Below are positions 1 to 8,239 of a stretch of DNA of 64,000 nt, in pieces. Positions within the stretch are counted from its first letter, which is position 1. Each line of letters opens with the position of its first letter. The notes beneath the pieces were generated by a model. It was not told where the DNA came from and did not search any database. It was given only the letters and a program-made list of their open reading frames with translations. The position numbers were made by a program, and so were the translations under genes. Origin of the DNA: Pseudomonas sp. FP1742 (GTDB lineage: Bacteria > Pseudomonadota > Gammaproteobacteria > Pseudomonadales > Pseudomonadaceae); NCBI RefSeq assembly GCF_030687145.1, contig NZ_CP117460.1, forward strand, positions 4,464,001 through 4,528,000, given 5' to 3'.

Positions 1-196
1 CCCGAGCGCCCCTCTGATCAAGCGCAATCCCTTGTAGGCTTGCCCGCGAAAAGGCCATCACATTCAACATGCCCGCCACCGCAATGGTGCCCGGGGAAGA
101 CAACGTCGCCGCCAGGATCGCAGCCTGATCGATTTTCTGGTCGGGCGCTTCAAGCACATCGATCACCTGGATGAACCGCAATCGGTGCTCGACTGA
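1..196 (+). pseudogene. Possible 3' end or remnant of an unidentified gene
   Basis: The first 60 bases include a single REP-like stretch (GGCTTGCCCGCGAAAAGG). Two protein-like stretches follow in different frames: one from the ATG at 69 reads MPATAMVPGEDNVAARIAA and then stops. The other, from about 125 to the TGA at 194-196, ends HIDHLDEPQSVLD. Together they look like the frameshifted tail of a coding sequence entering from the left, but I do not recognise a family. Seen: the two short open stretches. Inferred: gene remnant. Nothing else is visible before the DUF1801 gene. Confidence 0.2.
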
Positions 197-202
197 ACAG
201 CA

Positions 203-616
203 CTACGACAGATTGAGCGCCACGGCGGCGCGAATCAGCGCTTTCAAGGCTGTTTCATCAATCCGGTCGCCCTCGTGGAGATCGATGGCACGCCGGGTGT
301 TGCCGTCGAGGCTGGCGTTGAACAACCCTGAAGGGTCTTCCAGCGAGGCGCCCTTGGCGAATGTCATCTTCACGGCATTCTTGTACGTCTCGCCGGTACA
401 GAGGATGCCGGCATGGGACCAGACCGGAACGCCCCGCCACTTCAACTCCTCGACCACCTCGGGGTCGGCCTGTTTGATGAGCGTCCGAACCCGGGCGAGT
501 GTCTCGCCCCGCCAATCATCCAGCGCCTTGATTTTCGCGTCGATCAGCGCAGAGGCAGAGCCTTCGCCCTCGGCGTCCGTTGAGCCCGACGCCTCCTTGG
601 TTGTCGCCTTCTTCAT
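203..616 (-). CDS. DUF1801 domain-containing protein
   Basis: A 137-residue protein whose central and C-terminal part fits the DUF1801 (YdhG-like) fold: a helix with DWRGETLARVRTLIKQ, then VVEELKWRGVPVWSHAGILC and a phenylalanine/glycine-rich segment. The family is small, cytosolic and of unsettled biochemical role; some members resemble the iron-binding YdhG/frataxin-like fold. The N-terminal 25 residues are low-complexity (Lys/Thr/Ala/Ser/Glu), which is common in this family. I chose the ATG at 616 because GAGGGAGAG precedes it; an in-frame ATG at 637 has no ribosome binding site. It appears monocistronic. Confidence 0.8.
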   Translation of the reverse strand: MKKATTKEASGSTDAEGEGSASALIDAKIKALDDWRGETLARVRTLIKQADPEVVEELKWRGVPVWSHAGILCTGETYKNAVKMTFAKGASLEDPSGLFNASLDGNTRRAIDLHEGDRIDETALKALIRAAVALNLS

Positions 617-679
617 GATGGTTCTCTCCCTCTTCATGATGATCGAAGCTCGCCCGCCACTGGAGTATCGCTGACTGGA

Positions 680-1312
680 CTACAACCCAGGGCGTTGCAG
701 CTTGACCCACTCCTGTACTGCGGGTCGCTGCCACTGGCGCTGCGCGTATTCCACCAGCGCGGGTGGCACGGAATCACCATTGAGTATCAGCCGGTTGAGC
801 ATCAGGGCCAGATCCACATCGGCAATCGACCATTGCCCGAACAAGTACTTGGGGCCGCCAGCCAGCAGCGCTTGCGCAGCGTCGAACAACTTGTTCTTTG
901 CCACCTCGGCTGCCGGCGACAAGGGCTCCGATTTGAGGCCATAAAACACCACCAGTGTAGATCGCTCCTGCCGAATGGGTAGCAGGTCACTGCGCAGCCA
1001 TGCCTGGACTTGCCGTGCCTTCGCACGCTGCTTCAGGTCTTGCGGGTAAACCGGCGTCCGCGGGAAAACGTCTTCCAGGTATTCCGTGATCGCCGAGGAT
1101 TCGGACAAGGCGAAGTCGCCCTGCACGAGGGTCGGTACGCGCTGGGTCAGGGAGAGGCTGGTATAGTCTGCCGCCTGGTTTTCAGCCGTTTCGAGGTTGA
1201 GCGGGGTCATGTCGAATTCGATGCCCTTTTCGCGAAGAACCACGAAGGCCGACATGGCATAGGGGCTGGTCAATTGAGAGTCGACGTACAGACGCAGGCG
1301 GGCATTGTTCAC
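680..1312 (-). CDS. yfcF: Glutathione S-transferase, YfcF type
   Basis: A 210-residue cytosolic glutathione transferase that closely follows the E. coli YfcF pattern. The N-terminal thioredoxin-like domain has the SPY segment near residues 16-18, the cis-proline RVPTL at 58-62 and the glutathione-binding ESSAI at 71-75. The C-terminal helical domain has QAWLRSDLLPIRQER and the IADVDLALMLNRL capping motif. YfcF is a GST with glutathione-dependent peroxidase activity linked to oxidative stress. The likely start is GTG at 1312, with GGAG eight bases upstream and a protein start matching the family; an ATG at 1375 would add an unmatched leader. Monocistronic, no clear operon partner. Confidence 0.88.
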   Translation of the reverse strand: MNNARLRLYVDSQLTSPYAMSAFVVLREKGIEFDMTPLNLETAENQAADYTSLSLTQRVPTLVQGDFALSESSAITEYLEDVFPRTPVYPQDLKQRAKARQVQAWLRSDLLPIRQERSTLVVFYGLKSEPLSPAAEVAKNKLFDAAQALLAGGPKYLFGQWSIADVDLALMLNRLILNGDSVPPALVEYAQRQWQRPAVQEWVKLQRPGL

Positions 1313-1503
1313 GGGGCGATCTCCATATGCTTGAACAGACACCCTACGAAATCCGGAACCATAAATAAAATTCATGATTTTTATGGGCGCATTCCTGCGC
1401 GGAATGCCGGCTGGCGCAGCTCGCCGCTCTAGCCCCTGAATCCTCGCCGGAGGGCAAATAAGAGCTAATATTCACCTGTATCCCCCTGCAAAGGACTGCA
1501 ACC

Positions 1504-2007
1504 ATGAGCCGGCTCGAGCTACTGACCAAATGGAATCGCATGATCGTACGGTTGCAGATCGAACACGAAATCAGTGCCCGGAATTTCGAGAAATTCAGCT
1601 GGAAACTGGGCATTCCCTGCGTGGTGCTGTCAGCGATAGTCAGCGCCAGCGTCTTTGGCTCAATCAGTGACTCCTCGCCGCCATGGCTCCAATATGCCGC
1701 CGGCATCCTTTCACTCCTGACCCTGGTGTTGAGCTCGGTTCAGACCTTCCTGAACTTTGACATCCGGGCTGCCGGGCACAAAGACACCTGCGAGAAACTC
1801 GGGGCGATATCCCGTGAGATCCAGGACGAGATTGCCAGCGGCAAGGACGAGGTGACCCTGGGTCCCATCATTTTGGACATCCGCAAACGCATCGATGCGA
1901 TTCTTCTGGATGCCCCGACCTTGCCCAAGTCAACGATAAGGAAGCTGGGGGATGTTCGCGTCCACCCGGAGCCCCCGCCAGAGGAGCAAGACACCGTTCC
2001 GGCTTGA
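1504..2007 (+). CDS. SLATT-type two-helix membrane protein
   Basis: A 167-residue protein with two predicted transmembrane helices (about residues 34-55 and 62-84). A polar N-terminal helix with the KWNRMIVRLQIEHEISARNFE pattern precedes them, and a soluble helical tail follows, ending in a Pro/Glu-rich stretch. This layout matches the SLATT superfamily (two TM helices plus an amphipathic helix). Such proteins are known from comparative genomics as putative pore-forming effectors tied to nucleotide-signalling conflict systems. Here no nucleotidyltransferase, SLOG or TIR gene is adjacent, so it is an orphan. The start ATG at 1504 has GGACTGCAACC before it. Family assignment is from pattern; function unknown. 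Confidence 0.6.
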   Translation: MSRLELLTKWNRMIVRLQIEHEISARNFEKFSWKLGIPCVVLSAIVSASVFGSISDSSPPWLQYAAGILSLLTLVLSSVQTFLNFDIRAAGHKDTCEKLGAISREIQDEIASGKDEVTLGPIILDIRKRIDAILLDAPTLPKSTIRKLGDVRVHPEPPPEEQDTVPA

Positions 2008-2055
2008 ACAGAGGCCAGACGCTGGCCCATAGCACCGTGAAAGGAGGCGTTTGAA

Positions 2056-2541
2056 ATGCAACTCATCACGTTGAACATCGACAAGCCCGAAGCGACGAAC
2101 TTCATTTTGGGTCAGACGCACTTCATCAAGTCCGTTGAAGACCTCCACGAAGCGTTGGTCAACACTGTGCCCGGTATCCGGTTTGGCGTGGCTTTTTGTG
2201 AAGCCTCGGGCAAATGCCTGGTGCGATGGTCTGGCACCGATGCCGCCATGATCGAACTGGCGCAAAAAAATGCGCAAACCCTTGCCGCGGGCCATAGTTT
2301 CATCATTTTCCTCGGCGACGGTTTCTATCCGCTGAACGTATTGAACGCCGTCAAAATGGTGCCCGAGGTGTGCCGTATTTTCTGTGCAACAGCCAATCCA
2401 ACCGAAGTGATTCTTGCAGAGACGGAACAGGGACGCGCGATTCTGGGCGTCGTGGATGGCTTCTGTGCCAATGGCATCGAAGGCGACGAAGACATTCTGT
2501 GGCGCAAGAATTTGTTGCGGCAGATCGGCTATAAGGTGTGA
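2056..2541 (+). CDS. Adenosine-specific kinase family protein (PF04008)
   Basis: A 161-residue single-domain protein that matches the PF04008 family throughout: GIRFGVAFCEASGKCLVRWSG, the HSFIIFLGDGFYPLNVLNAV segment and the C-terminal GVVDGFCANGIE. The family is named after an archaeal structure that binds adenosine/AMP; catalytic activity in bacteria is not well established. Length equals the family norm (about 160). The ATG at 2056 is preceded by AAAGGAGGC. It lies 48 bases after the SLATT gene on the same strand, so co-transcription is possible, and a terminator-like hairpin follows. Confidence 0.8.
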   Translation: MQLITLNIDKPEATNFILGQTHFIKSVEDLHEALVNTVPGIRFGVAFCEASGKCLVRWSGTDAAMIELAQKNAQTLAAGHSFIIFLGDGFYPLNVLNAVKMVPEVCRIFCATANPTEVILAETEQGRAILGVVDGFCANGIEGDEDILWRKNLLRQIGYKV

Positions 2542-2543
2542 TC

Positions 2544-2573
2544 GAAACCCCGGCGACCAACGTCCGGGGTTTC
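2544..2573. terminator. Terminator-like hairpin between convergent genes
   Basis: GAAACCCCGG pairs with CCGGGGTTTC around a ten-base loop. It sits between the plus-strand PF04008 gene and the minus-strand FleN-like gene and can serve both; the U-tract is short on both strands. Confidence 0.6.
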
Positions 2574-2596
2574 TGCGCTCCTGCGCTCCAACTAAT

Positions 2597-3418
2597 TCAT
2601 CTGCCGGAATTCTGCACAAGTTGCTCAACGAAGAATTCCACATGCCCTCGCGGATGAGTCGGCAACGGCCAGGTGTCGACGTTGTGCGCAAGGGCCTGAA
2701 AGGCTTGAGCGCACTTGGAACGAGGGAAGGCTTCCAACACTGCACGCCCCTTCTGCACAGCCTTGTGCGCACTTTCGTCGTTCGGCACCGCGCCAACGTA
2801 TTGCAGCGAGACATCCAGAAACATATCGGTAATCTTTTCCAACTTGGCAAACAGATTACGACCTTCCGCCGGGCTGCCCGTCATGTTGGCGAGCACGCGA
2901 AAACGGTGCAGACCGTAGTTCAGGTTGAGCAATTTGATCAGGCCGTAGGCGCCGCTGATCGAGGTGGGTTCATCGCACACCACCACCATCACTTCCTGCG
3001 CTGCGCGGATGAAATTGATCACCGAGCCACCGATACCGGCGGCTGTATCGATGATCAGCACATCCAGTTTGTCGCCGATATCACTAAAGGAGTGGATCAG
3101 CGCACGGTATTGCGCAGGCTCCAGATGAATCATGCTCTGCAAACCGGAAGCGGCCGGAGCCACACGAATGCCTCCAGGCCCCGGCACCAGCGCCTCGGAC
3201 AGCTCGCAACGCCCTTCGATGACATCGGCCAGCGTGTAGCGTGGGGTCAGCCCCAACAGAATATCGATATTTGCCAGGCCAAGATCAGCATCCAGCAGTA
3301 CGACGCGACGCCCCATTTTCGCCAATGCCAACGAAAGGTTAACCGCCACCGTCGTCTTGCCCACGCCTCCCTTGCCGCCGGTCACAGCAATAACTTGCAC
3401 GCAATGCACATCTTCCAT
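2597..3418 (-). CDS. FleN/FlhG-like MinD-family ATPase (orphan paralogue)
   Basis: A 273-residue deviant Walker A ATPase. The P-loop GGKGGVGKTT is at about residues 14-23, LLDADLGLAN at 41-50, and the switch II IIDTAAGIG at 122-130. Motifs typical of Pseudomonas FleN follow: ADVIEGRCEL, VVCDEPTSI, RFRVLANM, EGRNLFAKL and AFPRSKC. FleN sets flagellar number by inhibiting FleQ. Here no flagellar gene is near, so this is probably a second copy rather than the canonical one between flhF and fliA. Start chosen at the ATG at 3418, preceded by AAGGATAAA and matching FleN's N-terminus; upstream in-frame ATGs (3442, 3580) add residues unlike FleN. Confidence 0.82.
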   Translation of the reverse strand: MEDVHCVQVIAVTGGKGGVGKTTVAVNLSLALAKMGRRVVLLDADLGLANIDILLGLTPRYTLADVIEGRCELSEALVPGPGGIRVAPAASGLQSMIHLEPAQYRALIHSFSDIGDKLDVLIIDTAAGIGGSVINFIRAAQEVMVVVCDEPTSISGAYGLIKLLNLNYGLHRFRVLANMTGSPAEGRNLFAKLEKITDMFLDVSLQYVGAVPNDESAHKAVQKGRAVLEAFPRSKCAQAFQALAHNVDTWPLPTHPRGHVEFFVEQLVQNSGR

Positions 3419-3589
3419 TTTATCCTTCCCTTCCCTGCGCATCGTGTGCCAGTACGTAATGGCACTATCCAGATGCCGGAAGAATAGCTGAAAAGCGCGG
3501 AATAGCTGCCTCGTCTCCCGACGAGAGGCATTTCGCCACCCTCCATTGAATCGTTTCAATGAAAAGGCCGACGGCAACAACCGAAATAT

Positions 3590-3976
3590 CTAAACCCAGA
3601 CGTCATTGATTGCGGTTCTTTCTCCGCGCTGATCGCCGGTATTGAGCACACCTCGCGGCTCGATCAACAACAGTTTCACCTCTCGCTCAGCGAAAGGCTT
3701 GTGTTCGACGCCTTTGGGGACGACGTACATTTCTCCCTGCCCAACCACGACAGCCCCCTCCCGCAGGTCAATGCGAAGCTCACCTTCGAGGACGATGAAG
3801 GCTTCATCGGTATCGGCATGGGAATGCCAGACAAAATCGCCTTCGATTTTCACCACCTTGAACTGGTAGTCGTTCATTTGCGCAATGACCTTGGGCGCCC
3901 AATGCTCGCTGAACAAAGCCAGTTTTTCGGAAAAGTTGATCGCGGTGCAGACAGTCGCGCCGGGTTGGGAATTCAT
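3590..3976 (-). CDS. Cupin domain-containing protein
   Basis: A 128-residue single cupin. Cupin motif 1 is visible as WHSHADTDEAFIVLEGELRI, giving metal ligands His51, His53 and Glu58, and motif 2 as VVPKGVEHKPFAE, with His92 as the fourth ligand. The reaction is not predictable; such small cupins include dioxygenases, isomerases and binding proteins. GAGAGGGCGACGCAA precedes the ATG. A divergent partner is absent; an AraC regulator lies just upstream on the same strand with about 100 bases between, so control by it is possible but unproven. Confidence 0.8.
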   Translation of the reverse strand: MNSQPGATVCTAINFSEKLALFSEHWAPKVIAQMNDYQFKVVKIEGDFVWHSHADTDEAFIVLEGELRIDLREGAVVVGQGEMYVVPKGVEHKPFAEREVKLLLIEPRGVLNTGDQRGERTAINDVWV

Positions 3977-4073
3977 TTGCGTCGCCCTCTCTATCCAAGA
4001 TATCGAGCCCTGACATTAGGGACGTTTCAACGCTGCGTATTGCACGATTGTGCAGGTCGGCCGGGCACAGGCC

Positions 4074-4886
4074 TCAATCAAGGCCCAACCTCTTCAGCCA
4101 GCGGCCGGGAGAAACGCCGTAGGCCTGGACGAACTGACGCGTCATGTGGCTTTGATCGAAAAAGCCTGCCGATACCGCCGCCTCTGCCATCGATTGGCCC
4201 CCGATCATCAATGCTCTTGCCAGATCGAGCCGGCGTTGCATCACATACCGATAGGGGCTGGTGCCATACAGCGCACGAAAATCACGGCTCAGGCTCCAGC
4301 GATCCCGGCCACTCGCTTGCGATAATTCATCCAGGGTGATGACTCGGTCCAGCGAATCATGAATCAGCGTACGCGCGCGCTCGGCCGCGGCGAAGTCAAA
4401 CGATTTGCGCCGCCCACGCTGACCAGAGACCACATCCAGTGCCTGCGCGAGATCGTAAATGGCATCGTCTTCTTCCAGGGGCTCGATGGAAAAGTCGAGG
4501 TTTTGCAGCAGCACCTGGGTGGCGGCACAAAGCCTTGGGTCGCTCGATAAGCCGCCCTCGATGAAGGGCAAGGGCTTGCCGCCCAACACCTGCTGAATCA
4601 AGGCCGGTTCGATGTAGATCATCCGATAATGAAAACCCGCCTCGGTACCGGCTTCGCCGTCGTGTACCTCGTCTGGATGCAGGACGATGGTTTTGCCGGG
4701 CAGGCTGTGGCGCCGGGCATTGCGGTACTGGAAACTTTGTACGCCCGACAGCGTTCGTCCGATGGCGTAAGTATCGTGGCGATGCGGCGTAAACCCATGG
4801 CCGCCAAAAAAGGCTTCGATGCGCTCCATCTTCAACGGCTGGGCCGAACGCCTGACCCAGTCCTTGTCGCCCTTGGTTTTAGTCAT
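4074..4886 (-). CDS. AraC-family transcriptional regulator
   Basis: A 270-residue regulator with an N-terminal AraC-type cupin sensor (GHGFTPHRHDTYAIGRTLSG; HPDEVHDGEAG) and a C-terminal double helix-turn-helix. The first HTH includes VITLDELSQASGRDRWSLSR, and the second SMAEAAVSAGFFDQSHMTR with the following Q-F-x2-x-Y-G-V-S-P-x-R-W signature. It resembles AraC proteins placed next to LysE-type exporters, but no such gene adjoins here. Start set at the ATG at 4886; an upstream ATG at 4955 is possible but adds residues not typical of the family. Confidence 0.85.
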   Translation of the reverse strand: MTKTKGDKDWVRRSAQPLKMERIEAFFGGHGFTPHRHDTYAIGRTLSGVQSFQYRNARRHSLPGKTIVLHPDEVHDGEAGTEAGFHYRMIYIEPALIQQVLGGKPLPFIEGGLSSDPRLCAATQVLLQNLDFSIEPLEEDDAIYDLAQALDVVSGQRGRRKSFDFAAAERARTLIHDSLDRVITLDELSQASGRDRWSLSRDFRALYGTSPYRYVMQRRLDLARALMIGGQSMAEAAVSAGFFDQSHMTRQFVQAYGVSPGRWLKRLGLD

Positions 4887-5133
4887 GTCCCGGTACCGCC
4901 CGAATGATCTCAGTACGTTACCAGTGCGAGCGTCTGATGTCCCCGCTCGTGACAAGCCCGGATCAACCCGCCCGGCGGCGTCGCCAAATTTGTCAGGTCC
5001 CCTCGTGAACCAGTTTTAAGACCCGCAGTCTTAGCCGTGCCGTAAAAGATGCTCACCCAACGAAGCGCTCCTGCGGCCATTGCTCGTCCTTATCCCACTC
5101 TTATCGTCGTCAACTCATCAGAGCTGTCTGTTC

Positions 5134-5994
5134 ATGCGCCCAACCGTCCGCTGCCGCCGCTTTATCCCGCTGTGCCTGATGCCTTTATTTGCGCTGTTCG
5201 CCAGCCCCGCCCATGCCAGCGGGGAGCGGCAACTGGTGGAAGTCATCAACGATTACCGCGCCGATCCTGACCGCTGCGCGGGACGTGCGGTCAAGCCGTT
5301 GCGGCCGTTGTCGCTGAAATCGGACCTGTCCTTGCCGATTGGCTATGGCGGTGGTTTGCGGGATAGTTTGAAGGCTAACGGCTATCAGGCCGTGACGGTA
5401 CGGACCATCCGCCTGGTCGGCGCGCAGGATGCCGATGAGGCGTTTGACATGCTTCAAAGCGACTACTGCGGGGCGCTGCTCGATACCCAATACGCCGACA
5501 TCGGCGTCACTCGTGCCCGCAGCGAATGGCGGGTGGTGCTGGCGCAACCGGTGCTCGACGGGCGTATCGGCGATTCGCGCGCCGCGGGCAAGACGTTGCT
5601 GGCGCAGGTCAACGCGGCACGGGCCAGGCCACGTATGTGCGGGCGCCAGCGCTTTGCCGCCGCGCGGCCATTAACCTGGAATGCCGCCCTGGGCGCCGCC
5701 GCGCAAGGCCACAGCAAGGCGATGGCCTACGGCAACTACTTCGCCCACCAGGACCCCGACGGTGATATGCCGGCGGATCGCGCCAGAGCCGCCGGTTACC
5801 GCGGCCGGCAGATCGGCGAAAATATCGCCGCCGGGCAAGGTTCACCCAGCCAGGCGATGGCCGGCTGGCTGGCCAGCCCCGGGCATTGCGCCAACCTGAT
5901 GAACCCGATGTTTACCCAGGTCGGCGCGGCCTATGCCGCCGACTCGCGCAGCAACGAAGGGGTTTACTGGACGATGCTGTTTGGCGCGCCTTGA
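5134..5994 (+). CDS. Secreted CAP-domain (SCP/PR-1-like) protein
   Basis: A 286-residue protein with an N-terminal signal peptide (MRPTVRCRRFIPLCLMPLFA..., cleavage after SPAHA). The C-terminal half is a CAP domain with HSKAMAYGNYFAHQDPDG, GENIAAGQGSP and SPGHCANLMNP, which carry the conserved His/Glu cavity residues. The N-terminal half starts with LVEVINDYRADPDRC, which mirrors LLAQVNAARARPRMC at the start of the real CAP domain. It looks like a degenerate duplicate that lacks the His/Glu motifs. CAP proteins are secreted, of diverse or unknown function. Start at the ATG at 5134 gives a proper signal peptide. Confidence 0.82.
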   Translation: MRPTVRCRRFIPLCLMPLFALFASPAHASGERQLVEVINDYRADPDRCAGRAVKPLRPLSLKSDLSLPIGYGGGLRDSLKANGYQAVTVRTIRLVGAQDADEAFDMLQSDYCGALLDTQYADIGVTRARSEWRVVLAQPVLDGRIGDSRAAGKTLLAQVNAARARPRMCGRQRFAAARPLTWNAALGAAAQGHSKAMAYGNYFAHQDPDGDMPADRARAAGYRGRQIGENIAAGQGSPSQAMAGWLASPGHCANLMNPMFTQVGAAYAADSRSNEGVYWTMLFGAP

Positions 5995-6042
5995 GTGAGG
6001 GGTTTCTAACCTTGCGTAAAACGTGGCGGGCACTTGGGTTAG

Positions 6043-6528
6043 TCAGTTAGGGGGCTCGCTCCCACAAGTTTGTACCTGCTTCAAGTCGAGACAGTAGGTG
6101 TAATAACCCGTATCGCGCACATAGCCCAATGACTCATACAACCGTTGCGCGAGGTGATTGTCCGTAGCCGTTTCCAGCACCATGCCCTTGGCGCCGGTCA
6201 ACAGCGCGAAGGCTCGAGCGGTGTTCATCAGCAACGTCCCTACCCCTCTGCCTCGGGCGGCAGGGGTGGTGAAGAGATCGCTGAGCAGCCAGGTGCGATG
6301 GGCGTCGATGGAGGAGAACGTCGGGTACAACTGGACAAAGCCGAGCGCTTCGCCTGTGGAGTCCCCGGCGAAGAAGATCGCCGATTCGTCCCTGGCGATG
6401 CGCTCGGCGATGAAATCGCGGGACTGCATCAGGTTCGAGGGTTGGCCGTAAAAGCCTCGATAGGCGTCGAAGAGGCTGGCAACTTTATCGATGTGGGTTG
6501 CATCAACGCGCAAGACCTGGACGGCCAT
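6043..6528 (-). CDS. GNAT family N-acetyltransferase
   Basis: A 161-residue GNAT. The acetyl-CoA pyrophosphate-binding motif is clear as ARGRGVGTLLMNTARAFA (about residues 92-109), followed by MVLETATDNHLAQRLYESLGY, the usual motif B. The N-terminal half has the FIAERIARDESAIFFA strand-helix segment. The substrate cannot be told; the length and the DAYRGFYGQPSN start resemble small-molecule or amino-acid acetyltransferases. GGAGATCCAAAC before the ATG is a good ribosome binding site. It lies 23 bases after the peroxiredoxin gene on the same strand. Confidence 0.86.
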   Translation of the reverse strand: MAVQVLRVDATHIDKVASLFDAYRGFYGQPSNLMQSRDFIAERIARDESAIFFAGDSTGEALGFVQLYPTFSSIDAHRTWLLSDLFTTPAARGRGVGTLLMNTARAFALLTGAKGMVLETATDNHLAQRLYESLGYVRDTGYYTYCLDLKQVQTCGSEPPN

Positions 6529-6551
6529 GTTTGGATCTCCGAACGGATGGG

Positions 6552-7205
6552 TTACTTCGGTTGCGCCACCGTGCGCAAATAAGGTTTCAGCGTCTTGAAG
6601 CCATCCGGGTATTTCTTCCTGGCGTCTTCATCGGAGACCGACGTGGGAATGATGACGTCCTCACCCGGACGCCAGTTCACCGGCGTGGCGACGGTGTGCT
6701 TGGCGTTCAGTTGCAGAGAGTCGAGCAGACGCAGCACTTCATCGAAGTTGCGCCCGGCGCTCATCGGGTAGATCAGCATCGCCTTGACCTTTTTGTCCGG
6801 GCCGATAATGAACACCGAGCGCACCGTGGCGTTGTCCACGGCTGTCCGTGCGCCGCCACTGGCATTGGGATGAATCATGTCGTAGAGCTTCGCCACTACC
6901 AGGTTTTCGTCGCCGATCATTGGGTAGTTGACCGCGTGCCCCTGGGTCTCTTCGATGTCTTTGGCCCAGGTCTTGTGGTTACTGACAGGGTCGACGCTGA
7001 GGCCGACAATTTTGGTGTTGCGCTTATCGAACTCCGGCTTGAGCCCTGCCATGTAGCCCAGTTCAGTGGTGCACACCGGGGTGAAATCCTTGGGATGCGA
7101 GAACAGAATCGCCCACTTGTCACCGATCCACTCATGGAAATGCAGCGGGCCTTCGGTACTTTCGGCAGTAAAGTCCGGTGCTTCGTCGCCAATACGGATT
7201 GCCAT
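6552..7205 (-). CDS. 1-Cys peroxiredoxin (Prx6 type)
   Basis: A 217-residue peroxiredoxin. The active-site motif DFTPVCTTE holds the peroxidatic Cys at residue 45. There is no resolving cysteine near the C-terminus, and the length and the DPVSNHKTWAKDIEE and RNFDEVLRLLDSLQL segments fit the 1-Cys Prx6 group. It reduces hydroperoxides with an external thiol donor in the cytosol. Start at 7205, where GGAGAACGAAC precedes the ATG and the protein begins MAIRIGDEAPDF as in the family; a longer reading to 7271 is unsupported. The downstream GNAT gene is close enough to be co-transcribed. Confidence 0.92.
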   Translation of the reverse strand: MAIRIGDEAPDFTAESTEGPLHFHEWIGDKWAILFSHPKDFTPVCTTELGYMAGLKPEFDKRNTKIVGLSVDPVSNHKTWAKDIEETQGHAVNYPMIGDENLVVAKLYDMIHPNASGGARTAVDNATVRSVFIIGPDKKVKAMLIYPMSAGRNFDEVLRLLDSLQLNAKHTVATPVNWRPGEDVIIPTSVSDEDARKKYPDGFKTLKPYLRTVAQPK

Positions 7206-7381
7206 GTTCGTTCTCCTTACAGTTAAGTCGTAGGGAAGCCGCCGGAGCGCTGGCTGCTGTTCCAGCGGCATTCGGTGTCTGTGTTGAACCTGTCAACGCG
7301 GATCAGTATAGGAGACGCTTGGGGCCCCGGTAGTTAGCCGCGCACTGCTCTGCCCACCTAGCGGCGCGACCATTGGTCCGG

Positions 7382-7528
7382 GGTAGACTAAAACTTCGGG
7401 CGGGGCAGACGATTACGCTGCATCTGGAACACTATCTGGGGATCATGCTGCTGGTGGAAGACGCGGATCCGGACTGGATCACGTCGGGGCGCTTTCAGAC
7501 GGTGGTGCAGCGGTTGCAGACGGATTGA
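7382..7528 (+). pseudogene. Possible truncated gene remnant
   Basis: An open stretch in one frame reads ...TLHLEHYLGIMLLVEDAD and continues DWITSGRFQTVVQRLQTD to the TGA at 7526-7528. Codon use is like real Pseudomonas coding DNA, but I find no plausible start with a ribosome binding site, and the upstream part is short and low-quality. It looks like the 3' end of a lost gene. The remainder of the 7206-7693 gap holds only the peroxiredoxin promoter region and a REPIN. Confidence 0.25.
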
Positions 7529-7566
7529 TAAAGGCCCCCAATGCCAGTCAATCAAAACGCAGAATC

Positions 7567-7656
7567 TGTGGGAGCGGGCTTGCTCGCGAAGAGGGAGTGT
7601 CAGTCGGCATCAATGTCGCCTGGTACACCGCCTTCGCGAGCAAGCCCGCTCCCACA
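7567..7656. repeat. REPIN (REP doublet, GTGGGAGCGGGCTTGCTCGCGA type)
   Basis: TGTGGGAGCGGGCTTGCTCG at the left and its inverted copy ending CGCTCCCACA at the right enclose about 40 spacer bases. This is the most frequent REP type of P. fluorescens-group genomes, mobilised in trans by RAYT transposases. Confidence 0.9.
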
Positions 7657-7693
7657 TGGATTGCGCTTGACTGACATCAGGGCAAGCCCCTCG

Positions 7694-8239
7694 CTACAGG
7701 TCGTTCTGGATTTTGATTTCGCTGGCCGGCACGACGTCGATCCGCGCCACGGAACCGGTCAGATGCGCCAGATCCTTGTTGTGTTCGCTGATGATGTCTT
7801 CGGCGCTCATCGTGCCATTGTCGATAGTGGAATGGGCGTCGGCCGCCAGCACCACGTCGTAGCCTCGCGATAATGCCTCGCGGACGGTGGCGTTGACGCA
7901 GTAGTCGGTTTGCAGGCCGCAGATGATCAGGCGGTCGACGTCCAGCTCTTGCAGATGTTCATGCAGGGGCGTCTGGTAGAACGAGTCCGGGGCGGTTTTG
8001 CGCAGCCGCAGGTCTTGGGGTGAAGTTTTCAGGCCCTCGGCCAGTTGCCAGCCTTTGCTACCGTATTGCAGCAGATCGCCCTCTTCTTCGTGCTGGATCA
8101 GGATCACCGGAATATTGACGGTTCGGGCTTTGGTGCTGAGGCCGTTGATGGTGTCGATGACACGCTGGATGTCGAAGCATTCATATTCGCCGGTGCACAG
8201 CGCGCGTTGGACATCGATGATCAGGAGTGCGGTGCTCAT
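7694..8239 (-). CDS. Isochorismatase-family cysteine hydrolase
   Basis: A 181-residue isochorismatase-like hydrolase. The catalytic triad is readable: Asp9 in LLIIDVQ, Lys81 in RLRKTAPDSF, and Cys114 in CGLQTDYCVNATV. The family covers nicotinamidases, ureidoacrylate hydrolases and many uncharacterised amidases; the substrate here is not clear. AAGGAAGGAAGCC precedes the ATG at 8239; the ORF extends to 8302 but the extra residues are not family-like. It lies downstream of ggt on the same strand with about 130 bases between. Confidence 0.87.
   Translation of the reverse strand: MSTALLIIDVQRALCTGEYECFDIQRVIDTINGLSTKARTVNIPVILIQHEEEGDLLQYGSKGWQLAEGLKTSPQDLRLRKTAPDSFYQTPLHEHLQELDVDRLIICGLQTDYCVNATVREALSRGYDVVLAADAHSTIDNGTMSAEDIISEHNKDLAHLTGSVARIDVVPASEIKIQNDL

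Noticed and set aside
1504..2541. A CBASS or other complete defence system around the SLATT gene
   Set aside because: No nucleotidyltransferase, SLOG, TIR, ubiquitin-like or nuclease gene is adjacent; kept only as an orphan observation.
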